Shown here: positions 24,169-33,234 of the stretch, piece by piece
Layout: each line of letters starts with the position of its first letter
How positions within the stretch are numbered: the first letter of the stretch is position 1
Assembly (NCBI GenBank): GCA_009917445.1
Contig: QZEE01000012.1
Coordinates: forward strand, 41,163-105,162
DNA length: 64,000 nt
Direction: 5' to 3'
Origin: a bacterium D16-76
GTDB taxonomy: Bacteria; Bacillota; Clostridia; Oscillospirales; Acutalibacteraceae
Program-made: the position numbers and the translations under genes
Notes under the pieces: model-generated
Database searches by the model: none
The model's input: the letters and a program-made list of their open reading frames with translations, nothing else
What the model was told of the DNA's origin: nothing

Positions 24169-25347
24169 ATGGCAAAGGAAATGTTACTGAAATATGGCTG
24201 CAACCCGAACCAAAAGCCTTCGCGGATCTTCATGAAGGATGGGGAGGAATTGCCGGTGCAGGTTTTGAACGGCAAGCCGGGGTACATCAATTTTTTGGAC
24301 GCCTTTAACAGCTGGCAGCTTGTAAAGGAGCTGAAAGCCGCCACGGGCCTGCCTGCCGCGGCTTCCTTTAAGCATGTAAGCCCGGCCGGGGCCGCTGTGT
24401 ATGTGCCCCTTTCGGACACGCTGAAAAAAATCTATTTTGTAGACGATTTGGAGCTGACGCCCATAGCCAGCGCTTACGCCGCCGCCAGGGGCGCGGACCG
24501 CATGTCTTCCTACGGCGACTGGGCGGCCCTTTCGGACACCTGCGACGGGGCCACGGCCAGGCTGCTTTCCCGGGAGGTATCGGACGGGGTGATCGCCCCG
24601 GGGTACACGGAGGAAGCGCTGGAGATACTCAAAAAGAAGCGCAAGGGCGGGTACAACGTGGTGCAGATCGACCCGGAGTACACCCCGGCCCCTACAGAGC
24701 ACAAGGACGTATTTGGCATTACCTTTGAGCAGGGGCGCAATGAGCTGAAAATAGACGCGGACATGCTGGCCGACCTGCCCACCCAGAACAAGGTGCTGAC
24801 AGAAGAAGCCAAGCGGGACCTGGTCGTGTCGCTGATCACGCTGAAATATACCCAGTCAAACTCTGTGTGCTATGTAAAGAACGGGCAGGCTATCGGCGTA
24901 GGCGCGGGCCAGCAGAGCCGGGTGCACTGCACCCGTTTGGCCGGCAACAAGGCCGACAACTGGTATCTGCGCCAGTGCCCCAAGGTGCTTTCGCTGCCCT
25001 TTAAGGAGGGCATACGCCGGGCGGACCGGGACAACACCATCGACGTATACATTGGCGACGAATACATGGACGTGCTGGCAGACGGCCAGTGGGAGAACTT
25101 CTTTACCGAAAAGCCGGAGGTTTTCACCCGGGAAGAGCGCCGGGCTTGGCTGGACACCATGAGCGGCGTGGCCCTGGGCAGCGATGCTTTCTTCCCCTTT
25201 GGGGACAACATTGAGCGGGCGCGCAAATCCGGTGTAGAGTTTATCGCCCAGCCCGGCGGGTCCATACGGGATGACAACGTCATTGCCACCTGCGACAAAT
25301 ACGGCATAGCCATGGCCTTCACAGGCATCCGCCTATTCCATCATTAA
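24169..25347 (+). CDS. AICAR formyltransferase, stand-alone
   Basis: Converts AICAR to FAICAR with 10-formyl-THF. 392 residues: only the AICARFT half of PurH, with MLLKYGCNPNQKPSRIF at the start, AASFKHVSPAGAAVYVPLSD near 63 (the KH catalytic pair), YTQSNSVCYVKNGQAIGVGA near 225 and IAQPGGSIRDDNVIATCD near the end. No cyclohydrolase domain is fused; that step is supplied by the upstream gene. GGAGAAAGG precedes the ATG. Confidence 0.93.
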   Translation: MAKEMLLKYGCNPNQKPSRIFMKDGEELPVQVLNGKPGYINFLDAFNSWQLVKELKAATGLPAAASFKHVSPAGAAVYVPLSDTLKKIYFVDDLELTPIASAYAAARGADRMSSYGDWAALSDTCDGATARLLSREVSDGVIAPGYTEEALEILKKKRKGGYNVVQIDPEYTPAPTEHKDVFGITFEQGRNELKIDADMLADLPTQNKVLTEEAKRDLVVSLITLKYTQSNSVCYVKNGQAIGVGAGQQSRVHCTRLAGNKADNWYLRQCPKVLSLPFKEGIRRADRDNTIDVYIGDEYMDVLADGQWENFFTEKPEVFTREERRAWLDTMSGVALGSDAFFPFGDNIERARKSGVEFIAQPGGSIRDDNVIATCDKYGIAMAFTGIRLFHH

Positions 25348-25495
25348 GCAGCGTGGCGCTGCACCCGCGTCGCGGGGACGCTCGCTTGGCTCGCTGTTGG
25401 TCAGGGGTAGGTCGCCGCGTTACGGGGTAACGCGCTTACGCTTATGGACGCGTAGGGAACGGGCTTCCGGGGATGGCCGGGGAAAGGGGTGTGGG

Positions 25496-26179
25496 ATGCG
25501 GAAAGCTGTTTTTTGGGATTTTGACGGGACCTTGACGGATGGGCAGCCTACTTGGCGCAGGTGTTTGGTGCTGGCGCTGGGGGAAGGGGCGTCCCGGTAC
25601 GGCGTGGTGGAAGATAAGCTGCGGCCTTACTTAAAAAACAGGTTCCCCTGGCACCCGGACGGCGACCCCACTTTGACGGGGGATGCTTTTTGGGCGTGCC
25701 TGGCGGCGCGGTTTCAGGAAGCTTATGAGGCGCTGGGCGTGCCGGGCCCTTTGGCGGCAGAGGCTGCGGGGCGGGTGCGGGGAATCGTGCAGGAGGAAAA
25801 GCTGTACCGGGTGCGCCCGGAAGCGCCGGGGGCGCTGATGGCCTGCGCGTTTAAGGGGTATAAGAATTATATCCTCACCAACAACTTCCCGGAATGGGAA
25901 GGGGTGCTTGAGAGGCTGAAGCTGCGGCATTACTTTGCCGGGGTGGTAAATTCGGGGACGGCAGGCATGGCAAAGCCGGACGTGCGCATCTTCCGCAAGG
26001 CAGAGGAGGTAGCGAATTTCCCGGCGCGCATCTGGATGGTGGGGGACAACCCCATAGCCGACATACAGGGGGCGAAAGGAGCCGGATGGGGTACGGTACA
26101 CATAACAAAGCCCGGCTACCCCCACAGCGGGGCGGACTATACGGTGCAGAGCCTGGATGAAATCCCTAAATTGTTATAA
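25496..26179 (+). CDS. HAD-superfamily hydrolase
   Basis: 227 residues. Motif I is VFWDFDGTLTDGQPT at the N-terminus, motif II is ILTNNF near 124, and motifs III/IV are KPDVRIFRKAEE and WMVGDNPIADIQGA near 160-190. A phosphatase of unknown substrate; its place between purine genes would fit a nucleotide or phosphoribosyl phosphatase. The ATG at 25496 starts at the conserved motif and has GGGGAAAGGGG upstream. The 150 bases before it contain small GC-rich hairpins but no gene. Confidence 0.85.
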   Translation: MRKAVFWDFDGTLTDGQPTWRRCLVLALGEGASRYGVVEDKLRPYLKNRFPWHPDGDPTLTGDAFWACLAARFQEAYEALGVPGPLAAEAAGRVRGIVQEEKLYRVRPEAPGALMACAFKGYKNYILTNNFPEWEGVLERLKLRHYFAGVVNSGTAGMAKPDVRIFRKAEEVANFPARIWMVGDNPIADIQGAKGAGWGTVHITKPGYPHSGADYTVQSLDEIPKLL

Positions 26180-26185
26180 CGGGTA

Positions 26186-26248
26186 GTTTTAGGATCAACC
26201 CCTTTATTAAAAGGGGTTGTGGGGTGCGGGGCAAAGCCCCGCGGCCTT
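26186..26248 (+). repeat. Intergenic modular repeat R1 (short copy)
   Basis: Starts GTTTTAGGATCAACCCC, forms the AACCCCTTTATTAAAAGGGGTT-type hairpin, then TGTGGGGT and a GCGGGGC-AAA-GCCCCGC hairpin, ending GCGGCCTT. It follows the HAD gene stop by six bases and could also terminate that transcript. Confidence 0.7.
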
Positions 26249-26266
26249 AAGGAAGGTAGTGTGATT

Positions 26267-27544
26267 ATGGACATTCTGGTGATCGGCAGCGGCGGGCGGG
26301 AGCACGCCATCGTGCGGAAGCTGAAGGAGAGCCCCAAGGTGGGGAAGCTTTACTGTGTGCCGGGCAACGGGGGCATTGCCCGGGACGCCATATGCGGGCC
26401 GGTAGGGGCCATGGACAAGGAAGGCGTGCTGGCTTTTGCCAGGGAGCACAAGGTGGATTTTGTGTTTGTAGCGCCGGACGACCCGCTGGCGGCGGGGATG
26501 GTGGATTTTTTGGAGGAAGCCGGGTTCCCGTGCTTTGGGCCCAACGCGAAAGCGGCGGAGATCGAAAGCAGCAAGGTCTTTTCCAAAAACCTTATGAAAA
26601 AGTACGGGATACCCACGGCCGCTTATGAGGTGTTCCAGGGGCGGGAAGCGGCGCTTGCCTACATCCGGCAGCAGGGGAAGTACCCGGTGGTCATTAAGGC
26701 GGACGGGCTGGCTTTGGGCAAGGGGGTCATCATAGCCCAGGACGAAGGGGAGGCTGCGGACGCTTTACGGTCCATGATGGAGGACAAGGTCTTTGGGGAA
26801 AGCGGCGCGCGGGTGGTGGTAGAGGAATTCCTCACCGGGCCCGAGGTGACGGTGCTGGCCTTTACCGATGGGGAAGCCCTTTGCCCTATGGCTTCGTCTA
26901 TGGACCACAAGCAGGCTTACGACGGGGACAAGGGCCCCAACACCGGGGGCATGGGGACCATCAGCCCCAACCCAGCGTACACCGAAGAGGCGGCCCGGCG
27001 GTGCATGGAGGAAATCTTCCTGCCGACGGTAAAGGCCATGAACGCGGAAGGGCGCAAATTTAAAGGGTGCCTGTACTTTGGGCTGATGTTGACGCCGGAG
27101 GGGCCGAAGGTCATTGAGTACAACAGCCGCTTTGGGGACCCGGAGGCGCAGGTGGTGCTGCCCAGGCTGGAAACGGACCTTGTGGATATCATTACTGCGG
27201 TGGCGGAAGAAAGGCTGGGGAAAATCCATATAAAATGGAGCGGCAAGGCCAGCGCCTGTGTGGTGATGGCCAGCGGCGGCTACCCGGGCAGCTACCCGAA
27301 GGGGCTGGAGATCACGGGCCTGGACGGAAACGGGCAGGCTGCCGGCATGCCGGGCGTAACCGTATACCACGCGGGCACCAGGTGGGAGGACGGGAAGTTC
27401 TACACCAACGGCGGCCGGGTGCTGGGCCTTACCGCTTTGGGGGACACCCTGGAGGACGCCCTGCAGGCGGCTTACGAGGCCGTAGGCCGGGTGGCCTTTG
27501 ACGGGGCCATGTACCGCCGGGACATCGGCAGAAGGAAGCTTTGA
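26267..27544 (+). CDS. purD: Phosphoribosylamine-glycine ligase
   Basis: GAR synthetase, ATP-grasp enzyme. 425 residues. MDILVIGSGGREHAIVRKLK opens the protein; KADGLALGKGVIIAQ is near 145, DKGPNTGGMGTISPNP near 223 and EYNSRFGDPEAQVVLPR near 285. The ATG at 26267 fits the family N-terminus and has AAGGAAGG upstream. Last recognised purine gene here; purF, purL, purC, purE and purB are not in the window. Confidence 0.97.
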   Translation: MDILVIGSGGREHAIVRKLKESPKVGKLYCVPGNGGIARDAICGPVGAMDKEGVLAFAREHKVDFVFVAPDDPLAAGMVDFLEEAGFPCFGPNAKAAEIESSKVFSKNLMKKYGIPTAAYEVFQGREAALAYIRQQGKYPVVIKADGLALGKGVIIAQDEGEAADALRSMMEDKVFGESGARVVVEEFLTGPEVTVLAFTDGEALCPMASSMDHKQAYDGDKGPNTGGMGTISPNPAYTEEAARRCMEEIFLPTVKAMNAEGRKFKGCLYFGLMLTPEGPKVIEYNSRFGDPEAQVVLPRLETDLVDIITAVAEERLGKIHIKWSGKASACVVMASGGYPGSYPKGLEITGLDGNGQAAGMPGVTVYHAGTRWEDGKFYTNGGRVLGLTALGDTLEDALQAAYEAVGRVAFDGAMYRRDIGRRKL

Positions 27545-27559
27545 GAAGGGGGCCTTGCA

Positions 27560-28540
27560 TTGGGCGGTAAGAAGGAAGTGTGGCAGCGGGCCCAGGTTTT
27601 TCTGGGCATCACCTTTGGCGGGGCGTGGCTGTGCTATGCCACGGCCTGGGGCTGCGGGCAGCGGTATGGCAGCGCGGGGTTTGACATGGTGATGGTGATT
27701 GCCAGCGTTATGCCGGCGGTGGCCATGCTGGTCTGCCGCAAGGGCGAAGAAGGGGGCGCGGGCTTTGACCCGGAGGCCTGGGGGGTAAGCCCCCATTTTA
27801 AGGGCACCGTGCCCACGTACCTGCTGGGGTATGGCCTGCCGGCCTTGCTGGCGGCGCTGACGGCGCTGATGTATTTCGCGGCCTTCCCCGGGCAGTATGA
27901 CCCTACGGGGCAAAGCACCATCGACGCCTTTGTGCAGGCGGGCATGACCCAGGAACAGGCGGCCTCGGCCATTAACTCCATGCTGGGCATGGGGGTGCTG
28001 GCCGGGCCCTTTGCCAATATCCTGCTGGCGTTGACAGAGCTGCTGGGGTTTTTGGGCTACCTGCTGCCTAAGGCCCTGCTGCTCTTTGAAAAAAAGCCGG
28101 GGCTGAAAGCGGCTCTTTCGGTTTCGGCGGTGTGGGCGGTGTGGCACGGGCCCTTGTTCTTTGACGGGTATTTTTATGGCACGGGCTACCCCGGCGCGCC
28201 CTTTGTGGGGCTTTTGCTGGGGATGGTATTCTACTTTTTGCTAGGTTTTTTATTGTGCTACATGGCCCTGCGCACGGGGTCCATTTTGCCGGCCTGCCTT
28301 ACCCGCAGCGGGGTGACGGCCATGGCCGCGGCGGCGGTGTACTTCTGCAGGGGGGAATCCTTGCTGCTGGTGGGGCCGGGGCTTTATGGGGCCTTTGGGT
28401 GCCTGGCGCTGCTGCTGTTCTGCGGGCTGTACCTTTTGCGGCTTATGCGGATGGAAAGGTCTAAGAAGCTGTGGTACCAGCGCGGGCCAAAGGAAAAGAA
28501 AAAACTGCCCGGCAAGGCCGGGGCCGACGGGCGGAGGTAG
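27560..28540 (+). CDS. CPBP-like intramembrane protein with degenerate motif
   Basis: 326 residues, about eight hydrophobic segments, with a very basic C-terminal tail. The layout matches CPBP (Abi/CAAX) intramembrane proteases: ELLGFLGYLLPKAL near 155 stands where EExxxR is expected, and AVWAVWHGPLFFDGY near 195 matches the second motif with its His. The second Glu and the Arg of motif 1 are replaced by Leu, so proteolysis may be lost. The start is TTG 27560, with GAGAAGGGGG upstream. It is 15 bases after purD. Confidence 0.75.
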   Translation: MGGKKEVWQRAQVFLGITFGGAWLCYATAWGCGQRYGSAGFDMVMVIASVMPAVAMLVCRKGEEGGAGFDPEAWGVSPHFKGTVPTYLLGYGLPALLAALTALMYFAAFPGQYDPTGQSTIDAFVQAGMTQEQAASAINSMLGMGVLAGPFANILLALTELLGFLGYLLPKALLLFEKKPGLKAALSVSAVWAVWHGPLFFDGYFYGTGYPGAPFVGLLLGMVFYFLLGFLLCYMALRTGSILPACLTRSGVTAMAAAAVYFCRGESLLLVGPGLYGAFGCLALLLFCGLYLLRLMRMERSKKLWYQRGPKEKKKLPGKAGADGRR

Positions 28541-28583
28541 CGCGCCGGTTTGGAATCCATGAAGAAAAGAAGGAATGAAGAAA

Positions 28584-31115
28584 ATGAAAATTAGTTTTTC
28601 GACGTTGGCCTGCCCGGATTTTTCCTGGACAGACATTTACTCTATGGCCAAGGACCTGGCCTTTGACGGCATAGAGGTGCGGGGCTTAGGTGAGGACATT
28701 TTTGCCGTAAACGCCCGGCCCTTTACGGATGCCCGCCTGCCAAAGACGGTGGAGAAGCTGAAGTCCCTGGGGCTGGAGATACCCTGCCTGGCCTCGGGGT
28801 GCGGGCTGAAGGTGAAGAAGGATTATGACCGGAATATTTCGGAAATCACACAGTATGTGGTGCTGGCCAAGAAGCTGGGCACGCCCTACATCCGGGTGCT
28901 GGGGGATTTGCGCCCGGAGGCGGAGGACGATGTGGACGACGGCTTTGTGGCCGGGTGCCTGCGCCTGCTGGGCACCATTGCCCAGGGCTTTGGGGTTACG
29001 CTGCTGGTAGAGACCAACGGCGTGTACGCCGACACCAAGCGCCTGGCAAAGCTGCTGGACCAAGTGAACATGCCCTCGGTGCAGGCCCTGTGGGACATGC
29101 ACCACCCTTACCGGTATTTCGGGGAATCCGGCGCCGAGACGGTGGGGAACCTGGGGAAATACATTAAATATGTACATGTGAAGGACAGCGTGGTGGTGGA
29201 CGGGGAAGTCCAGTACCGCATGATGGGCGAGGGGGACATGCCCCTTTGGGAGATGTTCGACGCCCTGCACGGCATAGGGTACGATGGGTACATCTCCCTG
29301 GAATGGGTGAAGCGCTGGGCCGGCCACCTTTCGGACGCGGGGGTGGTGTTCCCCCAGTTTGCCAACTTTATGCACGACTATTTTGCCTCCCTTTCCAAAA
29401 AGCGGGGGGAACTGCAGCAGAACCGCGCCCATACCGGCCAATACGTGTGGCCTAAGGAGACCCTGATCGACGAGACCTTCCCGGATGTGCTGGACAGGAT
29501 GGTGCAGGAGTTCCCGGACCAGTACGCTTTCCGGTATACAGAGCTGGACTATACCCGGACATACGCGGAGTTTAGGGACGACGTGGACCAGTTTGCCCGG
29601 GCGCTGATCGCCATGGGGGTAAAGAAGGGGGACCATGTGGCCATTTGGGCCACCAATGTGCCCCAGTGGTATATTACCTTCTGGGCGGCCACCAAGATCG
29701 GTGCGGTGCTGGTAACGGTGAATACGGCCTATAAGATCCATGAGGCGGAGTACCTTTTGCGGCAGTCGGACACCCATACGCTGGTGATGATCGACGGCTT
29801 TAAGGATTCGGACTATGTGGGCATTATGAAGGAGCTGTGCCCAGAGCTCAAGCACTGCCTGCCCGGCAAGCTGCACAGCAAAAAGCTGCCGGTGCTGCGC
29901 AACATCATCACCGTAGACAGCAAGCAGCCCGGGTGCTATACCTGGGAGCACGCGGTGGGGCTGGGGGATTCCATACCGCCTACCGAGGTGGAGGTGCGCC
30001 GCAGGCGCATCGACAAGCATGACGTGTGCAACATGCAGTACACCAGCGGCACCACGGGGTTCCCCAAGGGGGTCATGCTGACCCACTACAACGTGGTGAA
30101 CAACGGCAAGGCCATTGGGGACTGCATGGACCTGTCTACCGCCGACCGGATGATGATACAGGTGCCCATGTTCCACTGCTTCGGCATGGTGCTGGCTATG
30201 ACGGCCTCTATGACCCATGGCGCCACCATGAGCCCCATTACGGCATTTTCCCCCAGGAAGGGCCTGCACTGTATTAACCAGGAGAAGATTACGGCTTTCC
30301 ATGGGGTGCCGACCATGTTCATCGCCATGCTGGAGCACCCGGATTTTGAGAAGACGGATTTCTCCCATATGCGCACGGGCATTATGGCCGGGTCCCCCTG
30401 CCCGGTAAAGGTCATGCAGGACGTAGTGGAGAAGATGCACATGAGCGAAATATGCATTACCTATGGGCAGACCGAGGCGTCGCCGGGGTGCACCATGAGC
30501 AAGACCACCGATTCCTTGGAGACACGCGTCAACACCGTGGGCGGCGACATGTTCGGCGTACAGTGCAAGATTGTAGACCCGGAGACCGGGGAGGACCTGC
30601 CGGACGACGTGGACGGCGAATTTGTGGCCAAGGGCTACAACATTATGAAAGGGTACTATAAGATGCCGGAGGCTACGGCCGCCGCCATTGACCGGGACGG
30701 GTGGCTGCACACCGGCGACCTGGCCAGGAGGACGCCGGAGGGGAATTACAAGATCACCGGGCGGATTAAGGATATGATCATACGGGGCGGGGAGAACATC
30801 TACCCCAAGGAGATCGAGGACTTTATCTACACCCACCCAAAGGTAAAGGACGTGCAGGTGATCGGCGTGCCGGATGAGCAGTACGGCGAGGAGATCATGG
30901 CCTGCGTGGTGCTCAAGGAAGGGGAAGAGAGCACCCAGGAGGAGATCAAGGAGTTTGTACTGAGCCACATGGCCAAGCACAAGGTGCCGCGGTATGTGAG
31001 CTTTGTAGAGGCTTTCCCCATGAACGCGGCGGGGAAAATCTTAAAATATAAGATGCGGGAAGAGGCCGTGCAGCAGCTGAAGCTGGAAAAGGCCGAGGCT
31101 GTGGTGACGGCTTGA
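28584..31115 (+). CDS. Fusion: TIM-barrel sugar isomerase/epimerase + acyl-CoA ligase
   Basis: About 843 residues. Residues 1-275 form a xylose-isomerase-like TIM barrel (KISFSTLACPDFSWTDIYSM, then LLVETNGVYADTKRL, QALWDMHHPYRYF and YVHVKDS, with the acidic and His ligands of that family in place). Residues about 300-840 form a complete AMP-dependent ligase: YTSGTTGFPKGVMLTHYNVV near 485, YGQTEASPG near 625, GWLHTGDLARR near 710 and the catalytic Lys in NAAGKILKYKMRE near 815. No frameshift separates them. The ligase half resembles medium/long-chain acyl-CoA synthetases. ATG 28584 is preferred to 28575 because AGGA touches the latter. VOC and Gfo/Idh/MocA genes follow in the same direction. 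Substrate unknown. Confidence 0.85.
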   Translation: MKISFSTLACPDFSWTDIYSMAKDLAFDGIEVRGLGEDIFAVNARPFTDARLPKTVEKLKSLGLEIPCLASGCGLKVKKDYDRNISEITQYVVLAKKLGTPYIRVLGDLRPEAEDDVDDGFVAGCLRLLGTIAQGFGVTLLVETNGVYADTKRLAKLLDQVNMPSVQALWDMHHPYRYFGESGAETVGNLGKYIKYVHVKDSVVVDGEVQYRMMGEGDMPLWEMFDALHGIGYDGYISLEWVKRWAGHLSDAGVVFPQFANFMHDYFASLSKKRGELQQNRAHTGQYVWPKETLIDETFPDVLDRMVQEFPDQYAFRYTELDYTRTYAEFRDDVDQFARALIAMGVKKGDHVAIWATNVPQWYITFWAATKIGAVLVTVNTAYKIHEAEYLLRQSDTHTLVMIDGFKDSDYVGIMKELCPELKHCLPGKLHSKKLPVLRNIITVDSKQPGCYTWEHAVGLGDSIPPTEVEVRRRRIDKHDVCNMQYTSGTTGFPKGVMLTHYNVVNNGKAIGDCMDLSTADRMMIQVPMFHCFGMVLAMTASMTHGATMSPITAFSPRKGLHCINQEKITAFHGVPTMFIAMLEHPDFEKTDFSHMRTGIMAGSPCPVKVMQDVVEKMHMSEICITYGQTEASPGCTMSKTTDSLETRVNTVGGDMFGVQCKIVDPETGEDLPDDVDGEFVAKGYNIMKGYYKMPEATAAAIDRDGWLHTGDLARRTPEGNYKITGRIKDMIIRGGENIYPKEIEDFIYTHPKVKDVQVIGVPDEQYGEEIMACVVLKEGEESTQEEIKEFVLSHMAKHKVPRYVSFVEAFPMNAAGKILKYKMREEAVQQLKLEKAEAVVTA

Positions 31116-31169
31116 CGCAGGGCCGCCTGGGCGGCGCGTGGTTTTGATTATCAGGAAGGAGGCGGCAGG

Positions 31170-31535
31170 ATGATCCGCTTTGACCATTTTAACTTTAATG
31201 TATTGGATTTGCAGAGGAGCCTGGATTTTTACAAAAAAGCCCTGGGCCTGGAGCCGGTGCGGGAGATCGAAGCGCCGGACGGCGGGTTTAAGATTACCTT
31301 TTTGAAAAACCAGGAAAACGATTTCAAGCTGGAATTGACCTGGCTGCGGGACCGGGAGGCCCCCTATGACCTGGGGGATTTGGAGTACCATTTAGCTTTT
31401 GTGACCGACGAATACGATGCTTTTTACGCGCGCCACAAGGAGATGGGCTGCATCTGCTTTGACAACACGGAGATGGGCATTTACTTCATACAGGACCCGG
31501 ACGGCTATTGGATTGAGATCGTGCCGGAGCGGTAA
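31170..31535 (+). CDS. VOC (glyoxalase-like) family protein
   Basis: 121 residues, one pair of beta-alpha-beta-beta-beta units (FDHFNFNVLDLQRSLDFYKK; YHLAFVTDEYDAFYARH; ending YFIQDPDGYWIEIVPER). His6, His76 or so and the final Glu are in the positions of glyoxalase I metal ligands. It may act as a lyase, epimerase or dioxygenase; substrate unknown. AGGAAGGAGG lies before the ATG. It sits between the fusion ligase and the Gfo/Idh/MocA gene, probably as one operon. Confidence 0.87.
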   Translation: MIRFDHFNFNVLDLQRSLDFYKKALGLEPVREIEAPDGGFKITFLKNQENDFKLELTWLRDREAPYDLGDLEYHLAFVTDEYDAFYARHKEMGCICFDNTEMGIYFIQDPDGYWIEIVPER

Positions 31536-31572
31536 GGGGCAAAAGCCTTTATAGAAGGAGAGAGGGAATAGG

Positions 31573-32856
31573 ATGAAAGCACCGATTACATTTGCCATAG
31601 CGGGTTTTGGGGACAGGGGCAGCACCTATGCTTCCATGCAGAAGCTGTTCCCCGAGAAGATGAAGGTGGTGGCTGTGGCCGACCTGAATCCCGATAAAGT
31701 AGAAAAAGCCAAAAAGCTTTATGGCATACCGGCGGAAAACTGCTTTGCCAGCGCCGAAGAAATGCTGGAAAAGGACAGGCTGGCGGACGTGCTGGTGGTG
31801 TCTACCATGGACAGGCAGCATGTGGGGCACGCTATACCGGGGCTGCGCAAGGGGTACCATATCTTGATGGAGAAGCCCATCTCGCCGGAAATTGAGAAGT
31901 GCCGGGAGATTTTAGAGGTGGCCGGGGAGTGCCCGGGGAAAATCCTGGTATGCCATGTGCTGCGGTATACGGTCTTCTACAACACCTTGAAGGATTTGCT
32001 GGACAAGGGGGAGATCGGCCAGGTGGTGTCTATATGCGCCAACGAGAACGTGGCGTACTGGCACCAGGCCCACAGCTTTGTGCGGGGCAACTGGCGGAAC
32101 TCCCAGGAGACCAGCCCTATGATTTTGCAGAAATCCTGCCACGATATGGACATCCTGACTTGGCTGACCGGGAAGAAGTGCCGGGCGGTCTCGTCGGTGG
32201 GCGGCATACAGCTGTTTAAAAAAGAGCGGGCCCCCAAGGGCGCCGCGCCCCGGTGCCTGGGGGGCTGCCAGGCAAAGGACGGCTGTATTTTTGACGCGGA
32301 GAAGATTTACGTGACCAACCCCAAAACCGGCATACAGCACGGCCAGGGGTGGATTACATCTATTTTAAGCGTGGAGAACACGGTGGAGAGCACCTACGAA
32401 GCGCTGAGAAACGGCCCCTACGGCCGGTGCGTCTATATGTGCGACAACGACGTGGTAGACCACCAGCAGACCCTGCTTTTGATGGAGGACGGGTCTACCA
32501 TCAGCTTTACCATGTGCGCTTTTACCCAGGACTGCTACCGGTATTTTAAGGCCATGGGCACCAAGGGCGAGATCGAGGCGGACATGAAGTCCAACATCAT
32601 ACGGGTGCGCCGGTTTGGCCAGGGGGAAGAGGTCATTGACGTGGGCGCGCTGGCAGACGATTTAAAGGGCCACGGCGGTGGCGACAGCGGCATAATCGGG
32701 GACTTTTTAGATATGCTTTTGAACGATTTGGAGGCCACGGAGCGCACCACCACCCTGGAAAGCTCTATGGAGAGCCACTTTATGGCTTTGGCGGCGGAGG
32801 AATCCCGGAAGCAGGGCGGGGCGCTGGTAGAGATGGAGGCCTTTAAGAAGAGGTAG
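31573..32856 (+). CDS. Gfo/Idh/MocA family oxidoreductase
   Basis: 427 residues. N-terminal NAD(P)-binding Rossmann domain (FAIAGFGDRGSTYASMQ), the family EKP motif in LMEKPISPEIEKC near 97, then HDMDILTWL near 195 in the catalytic domain. It also carries a Cys-rich insertion (CLGGCQAKDGCIF near 230), not typical of all members. Such enzymes oxidise or reduce sugars and inositols. With the TIM-barrel isomerase upstream, a sugar or cyclitol route is likely but unproven. AAAGGAGAGAGGG precedes the ATG. Confidence 0.9.
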   Translation: MKAPITFAIAGFGDRGSTYASMQKLFPEKMKVVAVADLNPDKVEKAKKLYGIPAENCFASAEEMLEKDRLADVLVVSTMDRQHVGHAIPGLRKGYHILMEKPISPEIEKCREILEVAGECPGKILVCHVLRYTVFYNTLKDLLDKGEIGQVVSICANENVAYWHQAHSFVRGNWRNSQETSPMILQKSCHDMDILTWLTGKKCRAVSSVGGIQLFKKERAPKGAAPRCLGGCQAKDGCIFDAEKIYVTNPKTGIQHGQGWITSILSVENTVESTYEALRNGPYGRCVYMCDNDVVDHQQTLLLMEDGSTISFTMCAFTQDCYRYFKAMGTKGEIEADMKSNIIRVRRFGQGEEVIDVGALADDLKGHGGGDSGIIGDFLDMLLNDLEATERTTTLESSMESHFMALAAEESRKQGGALVEMEAFKKR

Positions 32857-32947
32857 AGGGGCGCCCTATAGCCAAGGCGCCTGCCGCCGCGTTTTGGGCC
32901 ATGTAAGCGCGAAGGATGAAAAAATTTGGAAAACGGCCCCTCCTCCC

Positions 32948-32976
32948 TTGCAGAAAACGCATTTTGGTGCTATAAT
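32948..32976 (+). promoter_or_regulatory. Promoter upstream of ftsZ
   Basis: TTGCAG (32948-32953), 17-base spacer, perfect TATAAT (32971-32976). Transcription would start about 250 bases before ftsZ. Confidence 0.75.
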
Positions 32977-33234
32977 AACAAATATACGTACCCCGCCCGG
33001 CCCGCGCATAGATAGGGTTTTCTTGTTATGCCTCTTTATACGCCACTACATATTGTGCAATAGGATGGTTTTTTTAGGGGCGCGGCGGTTTTTTTGCAGA
33101 AATTCCTTGAAATTTCGCCAGGAAAGTGATAGATTATACCAAAGAGAACGGGGTTATTGGCTTTTGGCGTTGGTTTGCCAGGCTTTGCGCGCCCGGGCCT
33201 TAACATGGTATAGAAAGCCGAGGAGGATAAAAAA
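32977..33234 (+). other. Long leader of ftsZ
   Basis: About 250 A/T-richer bases between the promoter and ftsZ. No clear gene or known riboswitch is seen. Two T-rich runs (GGTTTTTTTAGG near 33068 and GGTTTTTTTGCAG near 33090) and the strong GAGGAGG before ftsZ are the main features. A second weak promoter may lie near 33107-33135. Confidence 0.4.

Noticed and set aside
26765..28147. 460-residue minus-strand frame
   Set aside because: Spans opposite purD and the CPBP-like gene and shows no conserved feature.
28686..30980. 764-residue minus-strand frame
   Set aside because: Antisense of the TIM-barrel/ligase fusion, with no motif and no ribosome site.
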